NCBI GenBank assembly: GCA_946539475.1
Contig: CAMNHM010000098.1
Location: forward strand, 1 to 10,084
DNA from: an uncultured Prevotellaceae bacterium
GTDB lineage: Bacteria; Bacteroidota; Bacteroidia; Bacteroidales; Bacteroidaceae
Direction: 5' to 3'
DNA: 10,084 bases
Shown: piece after piece, positions 5,995 to 10,084 of the stretch
Position numbering within the stretch: position 1 is the stretch's first letter
Layout: every line of letters starts with the position of its first letter
The notes under the pieces: generated by a model
The model's database searches: none
Seen by the model: only the letters and a program-made list of their open reading frames with translations
Told to the model about the DNA's origin: nothing
Translations under genes and position numbers: made by a program

Positions 5995-7095
5995 CTACGG
6001 GGCTTCCGGATTAAGGCGCTTGAGCCATCCGACGACGGGATAATGGTCGCTGGCCTCGATTTTGTCGTCGACATAGCAGCCATAGGGCATAAAGTGGCGA
6101 GAGCACATCAGCTGGTCGATACGGACGAAAAATCCTTTCTGCGAGAAAGAGAAGCCAAAGCCGTTGCCACTCTCTACGAAGCAGTCGAGGAGCCCGTCAG
6201 CGATGGTACGGCGGGTGTAGGAGACGGGGGTATCGTTGAAATCGCCACAGACGATGATGGGATAGCGGCTATGCTGCTCAATATATCTCCTGACAGCGTC
6301 TGCCTGCGGTGCCCGCTTCACCATGGCCGCGCTGAGCTTACCCAGCAGCATACGCGTCTCGGCCTGCGCCTCATGACTGTTCATGGTGCCTTGGATGATA
6401 TCGGTATACCGCTGGCGGTCAGTCACTGAGAGATGAGTGCTCTCGAGGTGGTTGTTGACGACGATGACCGTGTCCTGGCCCACCTGCAGGTAGAAGGCTG
6501 CCGAGCCGTTGGCCAACGACTCGTAGGGGATGCGCTCCTTGCGGATGATGGGAAAACGGCTGTGAACGCCCAGCGCATTGATGAGCGGGCTGGAAGGCCG
6601 GTTGATGTGGATGGTGTCGTTATAAGGGAAGAGGCGGAGGAGGCTGTCCTTGGCCTTTCCGCTGAGGCTGACATCCTCCTGTAGGCAGACGATATCGGCC
6701 TGATGCTGCTGCAGATAGCCGAAGATGGCCAACTGCGGGTCTTGCTCATTCTTACGATGTCCATAGCAGGCCACATTGTAGGAGACGACCTTGATGCTTC
6801 CCTCTGGCGGCTCCTGGCTGAAGTGAAGGGGCATGTAGACCCGGATGGACGGATAGGCCAGGAGGAAGCCCAGCAGGGGCATCCACGCTTTGCGCCATTT
6901 CAGGAAGAGCCATACGACGAGCAACAGCACATTGAACAGGAGCACGAAGGGGAATGCCATCCCTGCACAGGCCAGCACAGGATGGTCGACAGGATTCAGG
7001 CGGTCGCTATAGGCCACCAGCACCAGCAGCACCTCCGTCGTCAGCGTGGCGCCCGTGAGGATGTAGAAGAGTATGTTCTTTACCTTCGAGAGCAT
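5995..7095 (-). CDS. Membrane-anchored endonuclease/exonuclease/phosphatase family protein, 366 aa
   Basis: Three N-terminal membrane spans (about residues 8-29, 39-64 and 70-90) anchor a catalytic EEP domain (DNase I/AP endonuclease/sphingomyelinase-like fold) from about residue 100 to the end. The family's metal and catalytic residues are present: N107 in SYNV, E140 in CLQED, H216 in NNHLES, D285 and N287 in GDFND, D327 in RIDQLM, and the C-terminal SDH at 349-351. The enzyme is therefore probably active on a phosphodiester or phosphoester, but the fold does not reveal the substrate; nucleic acid, phospholipid and inositol phosphate are all possible. The topology should put the domain in the periplasm, which argues against a role in chromosomal DNA repair. 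It starts 8 bases after the rhomboid stop and is probably co-transcribed with it. No clear terminator is visible downstream. Confidence 0.88.
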   Translation of the reverse strand: MLSKVKNILFYILTGATLTTEVLLVLVAYSDRLNPVDHPVLACAGMAFPFVLLFNVLLLVVWLFLKWRKAWMPLLGFLLAYPSIRVYMPLHFSQEPPEGSIKVVSYNVACYGHRKNEQDPQLAIFGYLQQHQADIVCLQEDVSLSGKAKDSLLRLFPYNDTIHINRPSSPLINALGVHSRFPIIRKERIPYESLANGSAAFYLQVGQDTVIVVNNHLESTHLSVTDRQRYTDIIQGTMNSHEAQAETRMLLGKLSAAMVKRAPQADAVRRYIEQHSRYPIIVCGDFNDTPVSYTRRTIADGLLDCFVESGNGFGFSFSQKGFFVRIDQLMCSRHFMPYGCYVDDKIEASDHYPVVGWLKRLNPEAP

Positions 7096-7103
7096 GACCG
7101 TCG

Positions 7104-8051
7104 TTAACGTTCGCGACTGGCTTCAAACAGCCGCCGCTTCTCTTCCTTCGTAAGGCTGTCATAGCCGCTCTTGCGGATCTTGTCGAGTATTGCGTCGACC
7201 TCAGCCTGCCGTTGCTGTTTGCGAGCGTTATACTCCATGTCGTCTTCGCGGGTAGGCCCAAACCCCTCCTGACGGGCATTACTGCTCGTGGGGGGCGCCT
7301 GCGGCTTCCGGCGCTGCTCGAAGTTACGCTTCATGTTTTCGAAGTACTGGCGTCCGCTGCCGATATTCAGGCTGCCGGGATGGCGCCGCCAGTAGAGGAT
7401 GAGCAGCAGTCCGAAGAGCATGCCACCCAGGTGGGCCACATGGGCCACATGGTCGCCTGCCGAGCTATAGGCGGCAAACAGCTCGATGGCAGCATAGATG
7501 CAGACGAACCACTTCGCCTTGATCGGGATGGGCAGCGGGAAGATGAAGATGCGCTCGTTGGGGAAGGTCATGCCGAAGGCCAGCAGGATGCCATAGACGG
7601 CACCCGATGCACCAATGGTGCCCCACGTGTTGAGATACTCGGCTACCGTCATCGTGATCACCCCATGACCGGTCTGTACGGGGATGACGCCGTTCATGCC
7701 CAGGGCCGCCAGCTCACCCGAGTACTCGACGTACTGCACCAGCTCCTGGCATAATCCTGCGCCGATGCCACAGACGAAATAGTAGACCAGGAATCGCTGT
7801 GCTCCCCAGACGCGCTCGATGACACATCCGAACATCCACAGAGCGAACATGTTGAAGAAGATGTGCCAGATGTCGGCATGCAGGAACTGATAGGTGATAA
7901 GCTGGTAGAGATGGAAATCGGGAGCCAGGAAGAAATGCAGGCTGCCCCAGTGCGTCAGGTCAAACTGACTCCGGAACACCATTGCTGCCAAAAAAACGAC
8001 TATGTTGATGAGCAGCAAGTTCTTTGTAACGGTAGGTATGTTTCGAAACAT
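7104..8051 (-). CDS. Rhomboid family intramembrane serine protease, 315 aa
   Basis: A multi-span protease that cleaves transmembrane helices within the membrane. The catalytic serine is S149 in GASG (147-150). The histidine is H207 in AHLGG. The oxyanion-side pair H63 and N67 lies in HIFFNM. All are arranged as in active rhomboids. About six membrane helices run from residue 11 to 221. After W221 a long basic cytoplasmic tail of about 95 residues follows, ending in SGYDSLTKEEKRRLFEAS, a motif I associate with C-terminal tails of Bacteroidota rhomboids. Start ATG 8051 lies just below a fair promoter and gives a normal first helix. The EEP-family gene follows 8 bases after its stop, and HU is transcribed divergently. 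The substrate is not indicated. Confidence 0.93.
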   Translation of the reverse strand: MFRNIPTVTKNLLLINIVVFLAAMVFRSQFDLTHWGSLHFFLAPDFHLYQLITYQFLHADIWHIFFNMFALWMFGCVIERVWGAQRFLVYYFVCGIGAGLCQELVQYVEYSGELAALGMNGVIPVQTGHGVITMTVAEYLNTWGTIGASGAVYGILLAFGMTFPNERIFIFPLPIPIKAKWFVCIYAAIELFAAYSSAGDHVAHVAHLGGMLFGLLLILYWRRHPGSLNIGSGRQYFENMKRNFEQRRKPQAPPTSSNARQEGFGPTREDDMEYNARKQQRQAEVDAILDKIRKSGYDSLTKEEKRRLFEASRER

Positions 8052-8072
8052 CTTTTATTACGATTTTGCGCG

Positions 8073-8106
8073 CAAAATTACTAAAAATATCTGTTTTTCA
8101 GCACAA
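8073..8106 (-). promoter_or_regulatory. Probable promoter of the rhomboid-EEP unit
   Basis: On the minus strand TAATTTTG (8080-8073) fits the -7 element TAnnTTTG, about 20 bases above the ATG at 8051. The closest -33 candidate is TTG at 8106-8104 with a 23-base spacer, longer than usual, so the -33 part is uncertain. Confidence 0.5.
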
Positions 8107-8115
8107 AAAAGCTCT

Positions 8116-8170
8116 AAAACAAACTATTTTTCATGAAAAAAGTGATTTTTTCCGATTTTTTGTTTGTTTT
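8116..8170. repeat. Nested AT-rich inverted repeats between rhomboid and HU
   Basis: TAAAACAAAC (8115-8124) is perfectly complementary to GTTTGTTTTA (8162-8171). The loop holds a second hairpin, GAAAAAA (8135-8141) with TTTTTTC (8146-8152) around GTGA. The right arm covers the HU -33 box. Runs of A and T suggest bent or easily melted DNA in this divergent promoter region. A regulatory role is only inferred. Confidence 0.45.
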
Positions 8171-8193
8171 ATGAAAACTTTCACCTATATTTG
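8163..8193 (+). promoter_or_regulatory. Promoter of the HU gene
   Basis: TTTG (8163-8166), a 19-base spacer and TATATTTG (8186-8193) match the Bacteroidota consensus exactly. Transcription would start near 8200, giving a leader of about 60 bases that is A-rich and has no Shine-Dalgarno, as is usual for highly expressed genes in this phylum. Confidence 0.82.
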
Positions 8194-8259
8194 CATCGAA
8201 ATATGAACAAACGAAGATAAAAACCTATTTATACACATCACATTTTAAACATTTACATT

Positions 8260-8532
8260 ATGAACAAGACAGAATTAGTTGAGAAGATTGCAGCTGGTGC
8301 AGGCATCTCAAAGATGGATGCTAAGAAGGCGCTCGATGCAGCCGTGAATGCAGTGAAGGAAGCCCTTATCGCAGGTGACAAGGTGGCTCTGATTGGCTTC
8401 GGTACGTTCAGCGTGAACGAGCGTCCCGCTCGCGAGGGCATCAACCCCGCCACGAAGGAGAAGATCACCATCGCTGCCAAGAAGATTGCAAAGTTCAAGG
8501 CAGGCGCAGAGTTGGCTGAGAAGCTGGTCTAA
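8260..8532 (+). CDS. hup: HU-family nucleoid DNA-binding protein, 90 aa
   Basis: A small basic histone-like protein that binds DNA as a dimer, bends it and compacts the nucleoid. The N-terminal helices ([11 protein letters not shown] to about residue 40) are followed by the HU signature [18 protein letters not shown] (46-63), with the intercalating proline at 63 in the beta-arm tip. The arm has the usual basic stretch [11 protein letters not shown]. Length and the absence of extra domains match ordinary HU rather than the longer Bacteroidota HU-like proteins. IHF-type identity cannot be excluded by eye but HU is more likely. It is a single-gene unit with its own promoter and a strong terminator 25 bases past the stop. 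The minus-strand frames at 8253-8498 and 8308-8538 are shadows. Confidence 0.95.
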   Translation: MNKTELVEKIAAGAGISKMDAKKALDAAVNAVKEALIAGDKVALIGFGTFSVNERPAREGINPATKEKITIAAKKIAKFKAGAELAEKLV

Positions 8533-8557
8533 CAGCAAATACTGACAACAAACCAGA

Positions 8558-8589
8558 AAAAGGGTGTCACGATATCGTGACCCCTTTTT
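8558..8589. terminator. Bidirectional terminator between HU and the CYTH gene
   Basis: The perfect 16-base palindrome GTCACGATATCGTGAC (8566-8581) is flanked by AAAAGGG on the left and CCCTTTTT on the right, giving one long stem interrupted by a single mismatch. The plus strand ends in TTTTTC after the stem, and the minus strand also runs into five Ts. It can therefore end both the HU transcript and the converging prfB-CYTH transcript. The stem ends at the base next to the CYTH stop codon. Confidence 0.9.
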
Positions 8590-9078
8590 CTATTCCGCCT
8601 CGTCTTTCCATTGCCGATAGGGATTGGCGCGCAGGTGGGAGTTGTAATAACGGCGGTCGCCTGTCACCTCCTGTCCGACAAAGTCGGGCTTGAGGAACGG
8701 CTCGTCGGGAGCCCCCAGCTCTACCTCGGCCATGACGAGGCCGTCGTTATCGCCATGAAACTCGTCGACCTCGAAGACGTGCCGCCCACTGTCGACGAGA
8801 TAGCGGGTCTTGTCGATGATGCCGGGCTCGCAGAGCCTCAGCAGCTGCTCGGCCTCCGTGGGGGCGATGGCCGTCTCAAACTCATAGCGGCTGAGGCCGC
8901 CGTCGAGCGACGGGCCTTTGATAGTGAGGAAAGCCTCGTCGTCGCGCAGACGCACCCTGACGGTACGGCCCTTGCCGCTACAGATGTAACCTTGGCGGAT
9001 GTGGCTTGAGCAGCGGGCCTGCCGTTTGTAGGCATCGCCCTTGACAAGGAACTTCCGCTCGATTTCCATTCCACTCAT
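8590..9078 (-). CDS. CYTH-domain protein, probable triphosphatase, 162 aa
   Basis: CYTH (triphosphate tunnel metalloenzyme) proteins bind triphosphates in a beta-tunnel with a divalent metal and mostly hydrolyse them. The signature EXEXK is present as E5, E7 and K9. Other tunnel residues follow in order: R41 and R43 in TVRVRLR, K54 in TIKG, R64, E66 and E68 in SRYEFE, K90 and R92 in KTRYLV, and E118 and E120 in AEVEL. The single domain with no adenylyl cyclase or CHAD extension resembles short bacterial TTMs that act on tripolyphosphate. The substrate (tripolyphosphate, thiamine triphosphate or nucleotide) cannot be told from sequence. ATG 9069 would give MEIERKFLV and is an equally plausible start. 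It follows the 51-aa membrane protein by 10 bases (19 if the later start is used), so it is probably the last gene of the prfB operon. Confidence 0.9.
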   Translation of the reverse strand: MSGMEIERKFLVKGDAYKRQARCSSHIRQGYICSGKGRTVRVRLRDDEAFLTIKGPSLDGGLSRYEFETAIAPTEAEQLLRLCEPGIIDKTRYLVDSGRHVFEVDEFHGDNDGLVMAEVELGAPDEPFLKPDFVGQEVTGDRRYYNSHLRANPYRQWKDEAE

Positions 9079-9088
9079 CGACGGGCCA

Positions 9089-9244
9089 TTAGAAGTTGCT
9101 GGCGACGAAGATGAGGTAGAAGATTGCCAGCACGATGAAAGCGCCGATAATCCACATCACCACTTTCTTGCCCGACTCTTCCTGTTTCTTTTCGTAAGCC
9201 CTCTGCTTGGCATTGAGCTTCTTCTCTTTTTCTTTCTTAGCCAT
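9089..9244 (-). CDS. Small single-span membrane protein, 51 aa
   Basis: The first half is highly charged, mostly Lys and Glu (MAKKEKEKKLNAK to about residue 27), and probably helical or coiled. One membrane helix (about 28-48) follows, and the chain ends at VASNF. The positive N-terminus predicts a cytoplasmic N-terminal side with the tail out. I chose ATG 9244 because MAKKEKEKK is the natural beginning and the 12-residue extension to ATG 9280 would overlap the end of prfB. It starts 25 bases after prfB stops and ends 10 bases before the CYTH gene, with no promoter between them. The function is unknown. Its charged half could bind RNA or ribosomes, but that is speculation from composition and neighbours. 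Confidence 0.75.
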   Translation of the reverse strand: MAKKEKEKKLNAKQRAYEKKQEESGKKVVMWIIGAFIVLAIFYLIFVASNF

Positions 9245-9269
9245 AATAGTATCTGATTTTAAGTTTACG

Positions 9270-10084
9270 TTATTCTTCATCTAAAACCGGGAATTCCATC
9301 AGGAATGCCTTGATGAAGCCGTCGAGGTTGCCATTCATGACGCTGTCGACGTCGCGCGTCTCGTAGTTGGTGCGGTGATCCTTTACGCGTTTGTCGTCGA
9401 AGACGTAGCTGCGTATCTGACTGCCCCACTCTATCTTCTTCTTTCCGGCCTCGATTTTCGCCTGTGCCTCCAGACGCTTCTTCATCGCGCGGTCGTAGAG
9501 CTGGCTCTTCAGCAGCTTCAGTGCACGCTCCTTGTTCTTCGGCTGGTCGCGCGTCTCCGTGTTCTCGATCAGGATCTCCTCCTGCTCACCCGTATCTGGA
9601 TCGGTGTACCAGTAGCGCAGGCGCACGCCCGACTCGACCTTGTTCACGTTCTGACCTCCGGCACCACTGCTGCGGAACGTGTCCCAGGAGAGCTTCGACG
9701 GGTCGACATACACCTCTATCGTATCGTCGACCAGGGGACTGACGAATACCGAAGCGAACGAGGTCATGCGCTTTCCCTGTGCGTTGAACGGACTGACACG
9801 CACCAGCCGGTGTACGCCGTTCTCGCTCTTCAGGTAGCCGTAGGCATACTCTCCCCCGGCGTTCTTCTGTCCTTCTATCTGCATGGTGACGCTCTTGATG
9901 CCAGCGTCGTCGCCTTCGAGCAGGCTGGCTATGGTCACCCGATATCCGTGCTGCTCGGCCCAGCGCATGTACATGCGCATGAGCATCTGAGCCCAGTCCT
10001 GGGCCTCGGTGCCTCCGGCTCCGCTGTTGATCTTCAGCACGCAGTCCATGGGGTCTTCCTTCTGCCGCAGCATGTTCATCAGCT
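9270..10084 (-). CDS. prfB: Peptide chain release factor 2, 5' end outside window
   Basis: RF2 recognises UGA and UAA stop codons in the ribosome and triggers release of the finished protein. The visible C-terminal 271 codons include the start of domain 2 (LKINSGAGGTEAQDW), the stop-reading tripeptide SPF in VRVSPFNAQG, and the catalytic GGQ in RSSGAGGQNVNKVESG. SPF rather than PXT identifies RF2 and not RF1. The frame stays open through the right edge, so the ATG at 10079 is internal. The N-terminal domain and the codon-26 region, where many prfB genes carry a programmed frameshift, lie outside the window and cannot be judged. The stop at 9270 is followed by the small membrane protein and the CYTH gene, probably in one operon. 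Confidence 0.97.
   Translation of the reverse strand, partial: LMNMLRQKEDPMDCVLKINSGAGGTEAQDWAQMLMRMYMRWAEQHGYRVTIASLLEGDDAGIKSVTMQIEGQKNAGGEYAYGYLKSENGVHRLVRVSPFNAQGKRMTSFASVFVSPLVDDTIEVYVDPSKLSWDTFRSSGAGGQNVNKVESGVRLRYWYTDPDTGEQEEILIENTETRDQPKNKERALKLLKSQLYDRAMKKRLEAQAKIEAGKKKIEWGSQIRSYVFDDKRVKDHRTNYETRDVDSVMNGNLDGFIKAFLMEFPVLDEE

Noticed and set aside
9245..9280. Upstream start (ATG 9280) for the 51-aa membrane protein
   Set aside because: It would overlap the end of prfB, and the extra 12 residues look unlike the charged MAKKEKEKK beginning at ATG 9244.

Overview
The window looks like chromosomal DNA of a Bacteroidota bacterium, most likely Prevotella/Segatella or a close relative. Three things point there: SecD and SecF are fused in one 1015-aa protein; several genes are preceded by the Bacteroidota promoter form TTTG-N19/20-TAnnTTTG; and leaders are A-rich, mostly without a Shine-Dalgarno sequence. 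The coding regions are fairly GC-rich and the intergenic gaps AT-rich. Genus is an inference from protein style, not from a database search.

Layout. (i) 1-1270, minus strand: a promoter drives a two-gene unit, an exported 231-aa protein of unknown function followed 13 bases later by a polytopic membrane protein that runs off the left edge. (ii) 1277-2606: an accessory island. A plus-strand MntA-HepT type toxin-antitoxin pair with its own promoter lies between two direct copies of a ~112-bp repeat. The right copy runs into a five-unit, 33-bp-period array of the palindrome GGAACAACTTGTTCC. (iii) 2617-5805, minus: secDF with its terminator and promoter. (iv) 5995-8106, minus: a rhomboid intramembrane protease followed 8 bases later by a membrane-anchored endonuclease/exonuclease/phosphatase-family protein. 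(v) 8116-8589, plus: an HU-family DNA-binding protein with a clear promoter, divergent from the rhomboid gene, ending in a bidirectional terminator. (vi) 8590-10084, minus: a probable operon of prfB (release factor 2, 5' end outside the window), a 51-aa single-span membrane protein and a CYTH-domain triphosphatase-like protein.

Most of the window is housekeeping: protein export, translation termination, nucleoid structure and membrane proteolysis. The part that stands out is the 1.33-kb island at 1277-2606. It sits neatly between the promoter of the exported-protein gene and the terminator of secDF. It carries an addiction-type module with all catalytic motifs intact, and it is bounded by recombination-competent direct repeats, one fused to a regular palindrome array. 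The array and the flanking repeats are the least explained structures here. No tRNA, rRNA, CRISPR array or complete insertion sequence was seen.
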